Made by a program: the position numbers and the translations under genes
In this document: positions 7,694 through 16,577 of the stretch, one piece after another
How the letters are laid out: each line of letters begins with the position of its first letter
Numbering within the stretch: the stretch's first letter is position 1
Source: CAJBIL01 sp044359525
GTDB lineage: Bacteria > Pseudomonadota > Gammaproteobacteria > Burkholderiales > Rhodocyclaceae
Assembly: GCA_044359525.1 (NCBI GenBank)
Contig: JBIKLY010000037.1
Coordinates: 1-30,247, forward strand
DNA length: 30,247 nucleotides
Direction: 5' to 3'
The notes under the pieces: model-generated
Seen by the model: the letters and a program-made list of their open reading frames with translations, nothing else
Told to the model about the DNA's origin: nothing
The model's database searches: none

Positions 7694-8725
7694 CTAGCGT
7701 TCGGGCAGCGTGTTGCCGTCGCGCGCTGTTCGCAGGGCCTCGGCCAGCTGGAATACGCTCATCGCGTAAAAGCTCGATCGGTTGTAGCGCGTAATTACAT
7801 AGAAGTTTTCAAAACCAACCCAGTATTCAGTCACTGTATCCGGCGTTACGAGGTCGATCAATGCGGCGGGTCGTTCGGCATCGCCGCTGGCAACGACGCC
7901 TTGTTTGATCAGTTCCTGGAGCGGCGAGACGGGTTTGATGCCTGCGGCGAGCAGGGCTGCTGGATCGCCCTCCATGCTGGCCGGATGCGCGATCGGTTTG
8001 CCTTGTTGCCAGCCATGTTGCTGCAGGAAGCGGGCGACGCTGCCGATGGCGTCGGTGACGCTGCCCTGCAAGTCAATACGGTCGTCCCCGTCAAAGTCCA
8101 CCGCGTAGCGACGCTGGCTGCTCGGCATGAACTGCGGAATGCCGATGGCGCCGGCGTAAGAGCCTTTTATGCTGAGCGGGCTGACGCCATTTTCACGCGC
8201 CAGCAGAAGAAACTGCTCAAGTTCGCTACGGAAAAAGTCCGCACGCGGCGGGTAGTGGAAGGCAATCGACGCGAGCGCTTCCATGACTTTAAACTTGCCC
8301 GTATTGCGACCGTACTCGGTTTCGACCCCGATGATTGCGACAATAATTTCGGCAGGTACGCCGTAAATCATTTCAGCGCGTTGCAATGTCGCCTCGTGCG
8401 TCTGCCAGAAGTGTTTGCCGCCCTCGGTGCGGCGGGCGTTGACGAAACGTTCGCGATAGCGCTGCCATGAGCGTTGCTGTTCGGGCACGGCAGCCGGCCG
8501 GATGGCGCGCAGAACGGCAGCGTTCGGGTGAATTGTTGCGAAGTGGCGGGTCAGGTGCGCAACATCAAAGCCATGCTGTTCGTGCATGCGTTCAATGAAG
8601 GTCTTTACTTCGGGTTCGTCGCCGAAACGGCTTGGCTTCTCTGCATGGCTGGAGAGTGGTAACAGGCAGCCGATCACGATCAGCAGGGATGGGGCGAACG
8701 ATATTTTCAAGCTTCTCTTCTCCAT
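7694..8725 (-). CDS. mltB: Lytic murein transglycosylase, MltB family
   Basis: Periplasmic or outer-membrane enzyme that cleaves the MurNAc-GlcNAc bond of peptidoglycan, forming anhydromuropeptides. The family signature AIIGVETEYGRNTGKFKVME holds the catalytic glutamate. SYAGAIGIPQFMPSS and DFDGDDRIDL are also typical of the MltB (GH103) group. An N-terminal hydrophobic stretch carries VIGC, a possible lipobox, followed by LLPLSSHA, a possible ordinary signal-peptidase site, so lipidation is undecided. I chose ATG 8725 (MEKRSLKISF) because it gives a compact signal peptide. ATG 8749 is an alternative with AAGGA directly against it. The gene overlaps the end of the transglutaminase gene and is the last in a four-gene cell-envelope operon. 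Confidence 0.92.
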   Translation of the reverse strand: MEKRSLKISFAPSLLIVIGCLLPLSSHAEKPSRFGDEPEVKTFIERMHEQHGFDVAHLTRHFATIHPNAAVLRAIRPAAVPEQQRSWQRYRERFVNARRTEGGKHFWQTHEATLQRAEMIYGVPAEIIVAIIGVETEYGRNTGKFKVMEALASIAFHYPPRADFFRSELEQFLLLARENGVSPLSIKGSYAGAIGIPQFMPSSQRRYAVDFDGDDRIDLQGSVTDAIGSVARFLQQHGWQQGKPIAHPASMEGDPAALLAAGIKPVSPLQELIKQGVVASGDAERPAALIDLVTPDTVTEYWVGFENFYVITRYNRSSFYAMSVFQLAEALRTARDGNTLPER

Positions 8726-10689
8726 CGGGGTGGCAAGCGCTGCGTGCATTCCTTGAGCAGTTGCAGTTGATTTTTTCTGCCCTCGCCGTAGCGCAGGTCG
8801 GCATAGTGCCGGGCGGCCTCACTGGTCAAGGCGCCAAGCGCGGGGTGTTCGCTGGCAACACGTGCGGCAAATTCCAGCGGGCCTTCCCATTCTGCGCGCA
8901 CTACACCGCGTCGCCGCAAGCCAGCACAGTAGCCTCGCCAGGCGCGCTGCGCCGGGTCAGCGGTGTTGCGCTGATAAAGCGTCCACCAGCTGATGATCAA
9001 TAGCGTCAGACCGCACAATACCGCCAGTGTCGCCGTCATGCTGCGCCAGTCCGGCGCCTTGAAACCGAGCCGTGATAACAGCTCGCGCTGACGTTCCGGA
9101 TTGTAACCGAGCACCCACTGGTTCCAGCCGTTGTTGATGGCTTCCCAGCGGTTGCGCATGGTCCGCAGCCAGTCGATGTCGATGCGCGACAACATGGGTA
9201 GTGCTTCGTCTGCCGGCAAGGCGGCGGAAATACCTTGCTCGATACGTGATGGTGCGACGGCGGCAGTCGGATCAACACGTATCCAGCCCTGACCGGTGAG
9301 CCAGATTTCAGCCCAGGCATGCGCATCGGACTGGCGTATTGTGAAAAAGCCATCGACTGGATTCAGTTCGCCGCCCTGGTAACCGGCGACAACACGTGCG
9401 GGCACGCCGGCTGCGCGCATCAGGAAAACGAAGGCAGAAGCGTAGTGCTCGCAAAAGCCGCGGCGAAAATCAAACAGGAACTCATCCATGGCATGCTGGC
9501 CAAGCAGCGGCGGACGCAAGGTGTAGAAAAACGCTTGATTGCGAAACATGGTGAGTGCCGCGTCCCTGATCTGTTCCGGTGAGTAAGACTTGGCTTTCCA
9601 CTCGCTGGCCAATGCCCGGCTGCGCGGGTTGACGCTTGCCGGGAGAGCGAGCGCCTGTCGCAGCAGCGCCGGTGATTCTTGCAGATTGGCGCGGAAGTCC
9701 ACGGCAGAAGTGAGCGCAAAACGGGCGCGGTTACGCACCGGCTCCCTGGCCAGCACTTCGAGGCTGGGGGCCAGTTCGCTATCGGGTGGCAGTGTGGTCG
9801 CTGCATCGAGTGCGAGCAGCCAGCGCTGATTGTGGGCTTCTAGCGTGCTGACGTATTCGTAGAGGGTGCCGCTGGCTTCGATCGATGGTCTCGTTGCCAG
9901 GGGCGTTACGGCCAGCGCCTTGGCGCGCCAGGTCAGTCCGTCGTATTCGTCAAAGCTTGGGCCCCGCCAGTACAGATCGGCCTTCTCCGGCGGTTCGCCG
10001 GAGAAGCGTACCCGGAAAGCAATGGCGCCCGACTGGATGAGATTGCTCAGGGAGCCCGGCGCCATTTTTTCGGACAGCCCGGACAGTCCGGAATAGGCGT
10101 CTTGCGGCAGACCCCAGAGCGGCCCGGTGATGCGTGGGAACAGGAGGTAGAGGATGAGCATGAAGGGGAGGGCCTGTAATAGGAGCAGGCCGGCGTGTCG
10201 CGCAATGACGGCGGTGGGTTGCGCACCGCCGTGCAGCCGGATCAGTGTGGCGGTCAGTAGCGTTGTCGCAGCCAGTAGCCAGACGCCGGTAGCGATGCTT
10301 TGCGAGTAGAAGTAGTGCGTGAGCAGCAGAAAGTAGCCGAGCATGATGACCACTGTTGCGTCGCGTCGACTGCGCATTTCCATCGGTTTGAGCGCGACGA
10401 AGAGGACCAGTAGCGCAACTCCGGCATCGCGGCCGAACAAGGTCTGGAATTGCCAGCCGATACCGGCTACCCCGCCAGCCACCAGCAGTGTCAGTGGGAT
10501 ACGTGGCGGCAGGTGGCCACGCTTGAACCACAGCCAGGCGCGCCAGACGAACAGTAATCCGACCAGTGTTGATAACCATGGCGGCAGGTGTTCTGCGTGT
10601 GGCGCTGCCGTTGCCAGTGCGACAGCCAGCAACCAGGGTGTTGCGCCATGCTCCAGTGGCGGTAGCGGTTTAGTGAGCTGTTTCGCCAT
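8707..10689 (-). CDS. TgpA-like membrane transglutaminase (DUF3488 + transglutaminase core + DUF4129)
   Basis: Membrane protein of about 660 residues. Several hydrophobic segments fill the first ~190 residues (DUF3488-like part). A periplasmic transglutaminase-like domain follows, with the complete Cys-His-Asp triad: RRGFCEHYASAF, SDAHAWAEIW and RVDPTAAVAP. One more membrane segment (ATLAVLCGLTLLIISWW) and a C-terminal DUF4129-like part close the protein. The best known relative is TgpA of Pseudomonas aeruginosa, important for growth; its substrate is not established as far as I know. The start at 10689 (MAKQLTKPLP) keeps the overlap with the DUF58 gene at 20 bases; longer upstream starts would overlap by more than 80. 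The neighbouring moxR and DUF58 genes are its usual partners. Confidence 0.92.
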   Translation of the reverse strand: MAKQLTKPLPPLEHGATPWLLAVALATAAPHAEHLPPWLSTLVGLLFVWRAWLWFKRGHLPPRIPLTLLVAGGVAGIGWQFQTLFGRDAGVALLVLFVALKPMEMRSRRDATVVIMLGYFLLLTHYFYSQSIATGVWLLAATTLLTATLIRLHGGAQPTAVIARHAGLLLLQALPFMLILYLLFPRITGPLWGLPQDAYSGLSGLSEKMAPGSLSNLIQSGAIAFRVRFSGEPPEKADLYWRGPSFDEYDGLTWRAKALAVTPLATRPSIEASGTLYEYVSTLEAHNQRWLLALDAATTLPPDSELAPSLEVLAREPVRNRARFALTSAVDFRANLQESPALLRQALALPASVNPRSRALASEWKAKSYSPEQIRDAALTMFRNQAFFYTLRPPLLGQHAMDEFLFDFRRGFCEHYASAFVFLMRAAGVPARVVAGYQGGELNPVDGFFTIRQSDAHAWAEIWLTGQGWIRVDPTAAVAPSRIEQGISAALPADEALPMLSRIDIDWLRTMRNRWEAINNGWNQWVLGYNPERQRELLSRLGFKAPDWRSMTATLAVLCGLTLLIISWWTLYQRNTADPAQRAWRGYCAGLRRRGVVRAEWEGPLEFAARVASEHPALGALTSEAARHYADLRYGEGRKNQLQLLKECTQRLPPRWRREA

Positions 10690-11632
10690 ACAGTGCCAGC
10701 GCTTCCAGACAGGCATCACGGTGTGTTTTTCCTTGCGCGATGTTGATCTCACCCGTGGGCAATCGTAGCCCGTAGCGTGCCTGCCGTTCCTCGGCCGCGA
10801 GCACCCAGCCGGTGAGGATCGACAGGCGTCTTTCTGGGTCGCCCCCGGTTGCAGTCAGTGTCCAGTCGAGCCACAGTTCTTCCGTAGCGCCGCCGGCAAA
10901 TTGTTTGACCAGGAGGGGACGGTTGGCAAAATCGCGGGCGACTGCCTTCCAGGCGATATGCCGCGTCGGGTCGCTTGCCTGGCGCAGACGCAGGCCGGTG
11001 AAATCCTCCTGCCCGCTATCGCCGCGTTGCTGGCCTGAGTGCAGCGCCGGCGATGATGCTGGCAAGGGTGTGTCGAGCGGCCGGGGGTAAACGAGACAGG
11101 AGAGCGGTGGGTGCGGGTAGCTCCAGGCGTGAAAAAGGCCGAGTGGGTAGCGGGTCGACAATGTGATGTGGCCCGGGTCAAGGCGACCACGAACATGGCT
11201 TTTTATTGGCACTGATACCGTTGCCAGACTTTTTGCAGAAATATCGAGCAACACGCCAGGCTCTTTTCCGAAGCAGAATTCAAGCGCGCGGCGCGCCTGA
11301 TTCCGGCTGTTTTCGAGATGTACCGGAAAGCGTGCAATTTCCCCGGCAAAGACCGGTTCTGCGCGTCCCGCTGTCAGACGCAAAGTGACGAGGTTGCGAA
11401 AGGTGTGCACCATGGCGACGATGCCCAGCCCGGCAAGAAGAAATACCAGCGCATGACCGAGGCCAAGGTTGTAGTTGATTGCGCCGATCAGCATGACGAT
11501 CAGAACCAGGGAAAACAGCAAGCCGGTGCGCGTCGGAACGATGAAAATCCGACGCTGGGTGAGGATAATCGGTAACTGCTGGGCGCGACCGATACGAAAC
11601 AGCCGTTTCCAGAGCAGTTGCAATGGGCGCAT
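10670..11632 (-). CDS. DUF58 domain-containing membrane protein
   Basis: A 320-residue protein with two hydrophobic segments at about residues 33-75 (LLFSLVLIVMLIGAINYN and HALVFLLAGLGIVAMVH), then a cytoplasmic part with the DUF58 core TGLRLRQASDPTRHIAWKAV, which contains the conserved RxYxxGDxxRxIxW-like stretch in a variant form. DUF58 proteins regularly accompany MoxR ATPases and are thought to be their clients or effectors; the biochemical role is unknown. The gene overlaps moxR by one base and the transglutaminase gene by 20, implying tight coupling. The middle of the protein could be a vWA-like fold, but I do not see a clear MIDAS motif. Confidence 0.9.
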   Translation of the reverse strand: MRPLQLLWKRLFRIGRAQQLPIILTQRRIFIVPTRTGLLFSLVLIVMLIGAINYNLGLGHALVFLLAGLGIVAMVHTFRNLVTLRLTAGRAEPVFAGEIARFPVHLENSRNQARRALEFCFGKEPGVLLDISAKSLATVSVPIKSHVRGRLDPGHITLSTRYPLGLFHAWSYPHPPLSCLVYPRPLDTPLPASSPALHSGQQRGDSGQEDFTGLRLRQASDPTRHIAWKAVARDFANRPLLVKQFAGGATEELWLDWTLTATGGDPERRLSILTGWVLAAEERQARYGLRLPTGEINIAQGKTHRDACLEALALYGETAH

Positions 11633-12561
11633 CAGGGGAGCGGTGTGGCGTGGATCATGGCGGCGATGTCTTCAGGGCGGGCGTGGCCACCGTTTCCCGC
11701 GAGGCGAAGTCGATGGCAGGCGACACTGGGCAGGACCGCCTGTACATCCTCGGGTAACACCATTTTGCGCCCGTCAATAAATGCCCAGGCACGGGCTGCA
11801 GCCAATAACGACAGGGCTGCCCGTGGACTGAGGCCGTGCACGAAGTCCGGGCTGTTCCGCGTTTTTTCGATCAGCAGCTGCACATAATCCAGCAGGGCGG
11901 GCGAGGCGTGGACGGCTGCAGCTTGCTGTTGTAGTGGCGCGAGTTGCTCGGGGGAAAGGCAGGCGGCGAGGGATGACAACTGGTCACGTCGGCCACCGCT
12001 TTCGAGTAGCGCCCGCTCGGCTTCCCGGCCCGGGTAGCCCAGTTCGACGCGCAGCAGAAAACGGTCAAGTTGCGATTCCGGGAGCGGGAAGGTGCCGATC
12101 TGGTGTGATGGATTCTGGGTCGCGATGACGAAGAAGGGTTCCGGTAGTGGCCGCGTTTCTCCTTCGGTTGTCACTTGCCGCTCTTCCATGGCTTCGAGCA
12201 GGGCACTTTGTGTTTTGGGTGTTGCACGATTGATTTCGTCGGCTAACACTACTTGAGCGAAGATCGGTCCCGGAAGAAATCTGAATTCGGCTTTGTCCCG
12301 GTCGAAAATTGAAACGCCGATAATGTCGGCTGGCAGCATGTCGCTGGTGAACTGGATCCGCGAAAAATGCAGCCCGAGAAGGCGGGCAAGTGCTTGCGCC
12401 AGCGTCGTCTTGCCGACGCCGGGCAGGTCTTCGATGAGCAAATGCCCGCGCGCCAGAAGACACGAAAGCGCCAGGCGAATCTGGGCGTCCTTGCCAAGAA
12501 TGATCTGGTTGGCGGCAGCCAGTACGTCGGCGATTGGCGAAATTTCGTTTGAGGGCGTCAT
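11632..12561 (-). CDS. MoxR-family AAA+ ATPase
   Basis: Chaperone-like AAA+ ATPase. Walker A is DLPGVGKTTLAQALA, Walker B is VLADEINRATPKTQSALLEA, followed by MEERQVTTEG and the sensor-1 region FFVIATQNPSHQIGTFPLPE. The C-terminal lid contains SPRAALSLLAAARAWAFIDG, typical of MoxR. I placed the start at ATG 12561 (MTPSNEISPI); ATG 12579 and ATG 12597 remain open, and none has a strong ribosome site. It is the first gene of the moxR-DUF58-tgpA-mltB operon and is divergent from the histone-deacetylase-family gene, so promoters for both directions must lie in or near 12562-12672. Confidence 0.94.
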   Translation of the reverse strand: MTPSNEISPIADVLAAANQIILGKDAQIRLALSCLLARGHLLIEDLPGVGKTTLAQALARLLGLHFSRIQFTSDMLPADIIGVSIFDRDKAEFRFLPGPIFAQVVLADEINRATPKTQSALLEAMEERQVTTEGETRPLPEPFFVIATQNPSHQIGTFPLPESQLDRFLLRVELGYPGREAERALLESGGRRDQLSSLAACLSPEQLAPLQQQAAAVHASPALLDYVQLLIEKTRNSPDFVHGLSPRAALSLLAAARAWAFIDGRKMVLPEDVQAVLPSVACHRLRLAGNGGHARPEDIAAMIHATPLP

Positions 12562-12672
12562 GGCTTGTCGTAAAGGCATAATTGGGACGATAATCAAGTA
12601 TAAGTAGATAAGCTGAGTTTAATGCCCGTTTTTGGCGATAGCAGCCGTTCCCGATACGGTAGAAAGGCAAGC

Positions 12673-13599
12673 GTGACCAGTACCGCATTTATCACCCATC
12701 GTGATTGTCATCTGCATGACATGGGGTCGTTCCACCCGGAATCTCCTGCACGCCTGAGTGCAATCAGCGACCACATGATCGCGCAAGGTCTTGACCCGTA
12801 TTTCGTTTATCACGATGCGCCGCTGGCGAGCTTCGAGCAACTGCTGCGTGTTCACTCAGCTTCCCATCTGGAGCGCCTGAAGCGCAGTTCGCCGGAGTTG
12901 GGTATTGTTCACCTCGATCCCGATACTGCGATGAATCCCTACACTTGGCAGGCAGCCTTGCGTTCTGCCGGTGCGGGCGTACTGGCGGTTGACCTGGTGA
13001 TGGCGGGCGAGGTTCAAAATGCTTTTTGCGCGATCCGTCCACCGGGGCATCACTGTGAGCGCGCAAATGCAATGGGCTTTTGTTTCTTCAACAACATTGC
13101 CGTGGCTGCTGCACATGCGCTTGCCGCACACCAGCTGTCACGGGTGGCGATCATTGATTTTGACGTCCATCACGGCAATGGCACCGAGGATTGCTTCAAG
13201 GGGAACGCGCAGGTGTTGATGGCCAGCATTTTTCAGCACCCGTTCTACCCGTACAGTGGTGCCGATAATCCTGCATCCAACATGCTGAACGTGCCGCTTG
13301 CCGGAGGCTCGGGTAGTGACGAGTTTCGTGCCGTAGTTACTGAAAACTGGTTGCCCAGACTGCGTGAATTCAAACCGGAAATGATCTTCATCTCGGCCGG
13401 CTTCGATGCGCACTACGAAGACGACATGGGCAACATGCGGTTATTCGAAAAGGACTACGCTTGGGTGACCGCTCAACTCAAGCAGGTCGCTGATGAAACG
13501 GCCAAAGGGCGTATTGTTTCGATGCTGGAAGGTGGTTATTCGCTTTCAGCCCTGGCGCGCAGCGTAGCGGCTCATATCCGGGTGCTGGCAGATATCTGA
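12673..13599 (+). CDS. Histone deacetylase family (class II-like) amidohydrolase
   Basis: Zinc-dependent deacetylase/amidohydrolase of the arginase-deacetylase fold; bacterial members act on acetylated polyamines or other small acetyl compounds, or proteins, and the substrate here cannot be told. The zinc and catalytic motifs are intact: HPESPARL near the N-terminus, RPPGHHCERANAMGFCFFNN with the His pair, IIDFDVHHGNGTED with the zinc Asp and His, FISAGFDAHYEDD with the second Asp, and LEGGYSLSALARSV with the active-site tyrosine. I chose GTG 12673 because AGAAAGG lies five bases upstream and MTSTAFITHRDCHLHDMGSF matches how the family begins. An in-frame ATG at 12622 would add 17 residues. 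Confidence 0.92.
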   Translation: MTSTAFITHRDCHLHDMGSFHPESPARLSAISDHMIAQGLDPYFVYHDAPLASFEQLLRVHSASHLERLKRSSPELGIVHLDPDTAMNPYTWQAALRSAGAGVLAVDLVMAGEVQNAFCAIRPPGHHCERANAMGFCFFNNIAVAAAHALAAHQLSRVAIIDFDVHHGNGTEDCFKGNAQVLMASIFQHPFYPYSGADNPASNMLNVPLAGGSGSDEFRAVVTENWLPRLREFKPEMIFISAGFDAHYEDDMGNMRLFEKDYAWVTAQLKQVADETAKGRIVSMLEGGYSLSALARSVAAHIRVLADI

Positions 13600-13705
13600 G
13601 GCGCCACGAAGTGCCGGCTGATGCGGCTTTTCGGTATGGCGGTTTTGATAGGCAGCAGCCCTGCGTTCAGTTAAAATTCCGCAGCTAAACTACTTGCGCA
13701 TTCCC

Positions 13706-14593
13706 ATGACCAATATGATTACTGGATCGATCGTTGCAATTGTTACGCCGATGCACGAAGACGGAAACCTTGATCTCGACGGTTTGCGCCGTCTCGTCGA
13801 CTTTCATGTGCAGGAGGGTACCGATGCCATCGTTATCGTCGGGACGACGGGTGAGTCGCCAACCGTCAATGTTGAAGAGCACTGCCAACTGATTCGCGTC
13901 ACCGTCGATCAGGCGGCTGGCCGTATTCCGGTGATCGCCGGTACCGGCGCAAACTCCACCGCCGAAGCCATCGAACTGACACATTACGCCCGGCAGGCCG
14001 GCGCTAACGCTGCGCTTTCGGTCGTGCCTTACTACAACAAGCCGACGCAGGAAGGGCTTTATCGACACTTCAAGGCGATAGCCGAGGCCGTCGATATCCC
14101 GGTCATTCTTTACAATGTGCCCGGTCGTACCGTAGCCGACATGGCCAACGATACGACGCTGCGCCTCGCCGAAATTCCCAACATCGTCGGCATCAAGGAC
14201 GCGACCGGCAACATTGAACGCGGTACTGACCTCATCGTTCGTGCTCCGGAAGACTTCGCTGTTTACAGCGGTGACGACGCCAGCGCTTGTGCTTTGATGC
14301 TGCTTGGTGCGAGAGGTGATATCTCGGTGGTGGCCAACGTTGCGCCGCGACTGATGCACGAAATGTGTGCTGCGGCGCTGGCCGGTGATCTGGTTACGGC
14401 ACGTGCGCTGAACGTTCGCCTGCTTGGTTTGCATCGCCAGTTGTTCTGCGAAGCCAACCCGATTCCGGTCAAGTGGGCCTGTCAGGAACTTGGCCTGATC
14501 AAAAGCGGTATGCGTTTGCCCTTGACTCCGTTGTCACCGGACGGCCATGAGCGCGTGCGCGCTGCCATGCGCCAGGCCGGACTGCTTTCCTAA
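13706..14593 (+). CDS. dapA: 4-hydroxy-tetrahydrodipicolinate synthase
   Basis: First committed enzyme of lysine and diaminopimelate synthesis: condenses pyruvate with aspartate semialdehyde in the cytoplasm. The 295-residue (beta/alpha)8 barrel shows GTTGESPTV (pyruvate-carboxylate binding), VVPYYNKPTQEGLYRHF with the catalytic tyrosine, NVPGRTVADM, and VGIKDATGN with the Schiff-base lysine. ATG 13706 (MTNMITGSIV) is used here. ATG 13715 (MITGSIVAIVTPM) corresponds to the E. coli start, and neither has a strong ribosome site. bamC follows after 14 bases, as in E. coli. LysC, an earlier step, is encoded in this window at 20098-21324. Confidence 0.97.
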   Translation: MTNMITGSIVAIVTPMHEDGNLDLDGLRRLVDFHVQEGTDAIVIVGTTGESPTVNVEEHCQLIRVTVDQAAGRIPVIAGTGANSTAEAIELTHYARQAGANAALSVVPYYNKPTQEGLYRHFKAIAEAVDIPVILYNVPGRTVADMANDTTLRLAEIPNIVGIKDATGNIERGTDLIVRAPEDFAVYSGDDASACALMLLGARGDISVVANVAPRLMHEMCAAALAGDLVTARALNVRLLGLHRQLFCEANPIPVKWACQELGLIKSGMRLPLTPLSPDGHERVRAAMRQAGLLS

Positions 14594-14607
14594 ATCCAGG
14601 AATATTC

Positions 14608-15744
14608 ATGAAATTTGTTGTTTCGCGTTTGTTTTTTGCTGTGCTGGTGGTAACGCTGGCTGCCTGTAGTGGTTCGCTGATTGAGTCCAAGAAAATTGAC
14701 TATAAATCAGCAGGCAAGGCGCCATCGCTTGATATTCCGCCCGACCTGACGTCGCCATCGCGGGATGACCGGTTTTCAGTTCCTGATTCGGCCGGCAAGG
14801 GGTCGGCCAATTTTTCCACCTATAGCGCGGAACGTTCGTCACAGGGTAAAGCGCAGCAGCAGAGCGACGTGCTGCCACAGGTCGATAAAACCCGCATGGA
14901 ACGTTCCGGCAATCAGCGCTGGCTGGTGGTCGCCGGGTCGCCGGACAAGGTTTGGGGAGTCGTCAAGGATTTCTGGCAGGAAACAGGTTTCCTGATCAAG
15001 ACTGAAGTGCCGGAAGCTGGCGTGATGGAAACCGACTGGGCAGAAAATCGTGCCAAGATCGGGCAGGATATGATCCGTAACCTGTTGGGAAAAGTTCTTG
15101 ATTCCCTCTATTCGACAGCCGAGCGCGACAAATTCCGTACGCGTCTTGAGCAGGGCGCTGAGTCGGGAACGACCGATATCTTCATCAGCCATCGTGGCAT
15201 GTATGAAACCTTCATCAGTGAGGGTAAGGATCAGACGCGTTGGCAACCACGTCCGGCAGATCCGGATCTGGAAGCCGAAATGTTGCGTCGCTTGATGGTG
15301 CGTTTCGGTAGTGATGAAAAACGTGCAGCTGCAGCCGTTAGTGCATCCCAGGACAAGCCGGCAGATCGAGCCAAGCTGTCGCGGGGTGCCGATGGTTTGG
15401 GCAAGCTCGAAATGCAGGAACGGTTCGATCGTGCCTGGCGCCGTGTCGGTCTTGCCCTGGATCGGGTCGGCTTTACGGTTGAAGACCGTGATCGTGCCAA
15501 GGGTCTGTATTTTGTTCGTTATCTTGATCCCGAAATTGATAACGAGAAAAAGGAAGAAGGTATTCTTTCCAAGCTAAAGTTCTGGAAAGCGAATCCCAGC
15601 GCCGATCCACAGACGCAATACCGTGTTTTCGTCAAGGACGAGGACAGTATTTCGACGGTACAAGTTTTGTCTCGTGAGGGCGGAGCCGATCAGTCCGAGG
15701 CGTCCAAGAAAATTCTGGCTTTGCTTTATGATCAGCTGAAGTAA
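14608..15744 (+). CDS. bamC: Outer membrane protein assembly factor BamC (lipoprotein)
   Basis: Lipoprotein subunit of the BAM complex that inserts beta-barrel proteins into the outer membrane. The signal peptide ends in lipobox TLAAC (Cys near residue 20). It is followed by an extended N-terminal segment YKSAGKAPSLDIPPDLTSPS, the conserved stretch that in E. coli binds BamD. Two helix-grip domains follow, roughly residues 100-215 (NQRWLVVAGSPDKVWGVVKD) and 270-378 (ERFDRAWRRVGLALDRVGF). At 378 residues it is near the E. coli length. It follows dapA directly, a conserved pairing, and has a ribosome site AGGA. The stop codon overlaps the next start by one base (TAATG). Confidence 0.95.
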   Translation: MKFVVSRLFFAVLVVTLAACSGSLIESKKIDYKSAGKAPSLDIPPDLTSPSRDDRFSVPDSAGKGSANFSTYSAERSSQGKAQQQSDVLPQVDKTRMERSGNQRWLVVAGSPDKVWGVVKDFWQETGFLIKTEVPEAGVMETDWAENRAKIGQDMIRNLLGKVLDSLYSTAERDKFRTRLEQGAESGTTDIFISHRGMYETFISEGKDQTRWQPRPADPDLEAEMLRRLMVRFGSDEKRAAAAVSASQDKPADRAKLSRGADGLGKLEMQERFDRAWRRVGLALDRVGFTVEDRDRAKGLYFVRYLDPEIDNEKKEEGILSKLKFWKANPSADPQTQYRVFVKDEDSISTVQVLSREGGADQSEASKKILALLYDQLK

Positions 15745-16511
15745 TGCGTTTTGCATCGCTTGGCAGCGGCAGTCAGGGTAATTCCCTGATTGTCGAAGCC
15801 GGTGATACCCGGGTTTTGCTCGATTGTGGTTTTTCGGCACGAACGGCCGCAGAGCGGCTAGCCCGGCTTGGCGTTCCTCCGGAGTCGCTGGCCGGTGTGC
15901 TGGTTACGCATGAACATAGCGATCATATCGCCGGCGTTTTCCGGTTTGCGCGGCGTTACGAATTGCCTGTCTTCCTGACGCACGGAACCCATGCGGCCGC
16001 GCCGCGCGGCAAACTGCCTTTGCCGGAATGCCGTCTGATTGACAGCCATACCCCGTTTGTCGTCGGTGAGCTTGAGATTCATCCCTTTCCGGTACCCCAT
16101 GATGCACGGGAGCCGGTCCAGTATGTTTTCTTCAACGGAGTGCACCGCCTTGGCGTGCTTACTGATACGGGTGAAATTACGCAGCACATCGTCGACGTGC
16201 TGCGTCACTGTGATGCACTGGTGCTGGAGTGCAACCACGATGCTGCAATGCTTGCTGCATCCGACTATCCGGCAATGTTGAAACGACGTATAGCAGGGCG
16301 TCTTGGTCATCTTGACAATGATGCGGCGGCAGCGTTATTGCGGCAGATTGATACGAGACGGCTACAGCATCTTGTTGCGGCGCATCTGAGTCAGCACAAC
16401 AACCGGCAAGCGCTGGCCGTGGCTGCCTTGGCTGCGGTGCTGAACTGTACTGAAGACTGGATTGGCGTTGCCTGCCAGGAGAAAGGTTTTAGTTGGCGTC
16501 AGCTGGTGTGA
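15744..16511 (+). CDS. MBL-fold metallo-hydrolase (YycJ/WalJ-like)
   Basis: A 255-residue metallo-beta-lactamase-fold protein. RFASLGSGSQGNSLIVEAGD and VLLDCGFSARTAAERL open the fold, VLVTHEHSDHIAGVF is the HxHxDH zinc motif, and GVLTDTGEI plus LVLECNHD supply later ligands. The N-terminal SLGSGSxGN pattern and length match the YycJ/WalJ group, thought to be exonuclease-like, but the activity has not been settled for proteobacterial members as far as I know. The start overlaps the bamC stop by one base, so translation is probably coupled. A strong bidirectional terminator follows. Confidence 0.92.
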   Translation: MRFASLGSGSQGNSLIVEAGDTRVLLDCGFSARTAAERLARLGVPPESLAGVLVTHEHSDHIAGVFRFARRYELPVFLTHGTHAAAPRGKLPLPECRLIDSHTPFVVGELEIHPFPVPHDAREPVQYVFFNGVHRLGVLTDTGEITQHIVDVLRHCDALVLECNHDAAMLAASDYPAMLKRRIAGRLGHLDNDAAAALLRQIDTRRLQHLVAAHLSQHNNRQALAVAALAAVLNCTEDWIGVACQEKGFSWRQLV

Positions 16512-16540
16512 ATGATCTGATCTGTTTTTATCAGACGAAA

Positions 16541-16564
16541 AAAAGCCGGCAGAAGCCGGCTTTT
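16541..16564. terminator. Bidirectional terminator between the MBL-fold gene and the Ala-rich lipoprotein gene
   Basis: GCCGGC (16545-16550) and GCCGGC (16555-16560) form a stem around AGAA, flanked by an A-run on the left (from 16538) and a T-run on the right (16561-16566). It can therefore end transcription from both converging genes. Confidence 0.88.
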
Positions 16565-16577
16565 TTACAATGAAGAA

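Noticed and set aside
13645..13677. TTGATA and TAAAAT before dapA as a promoter
   Set aside because: The spacer is 21 bases, too long for a standard sigma-70 promoter.
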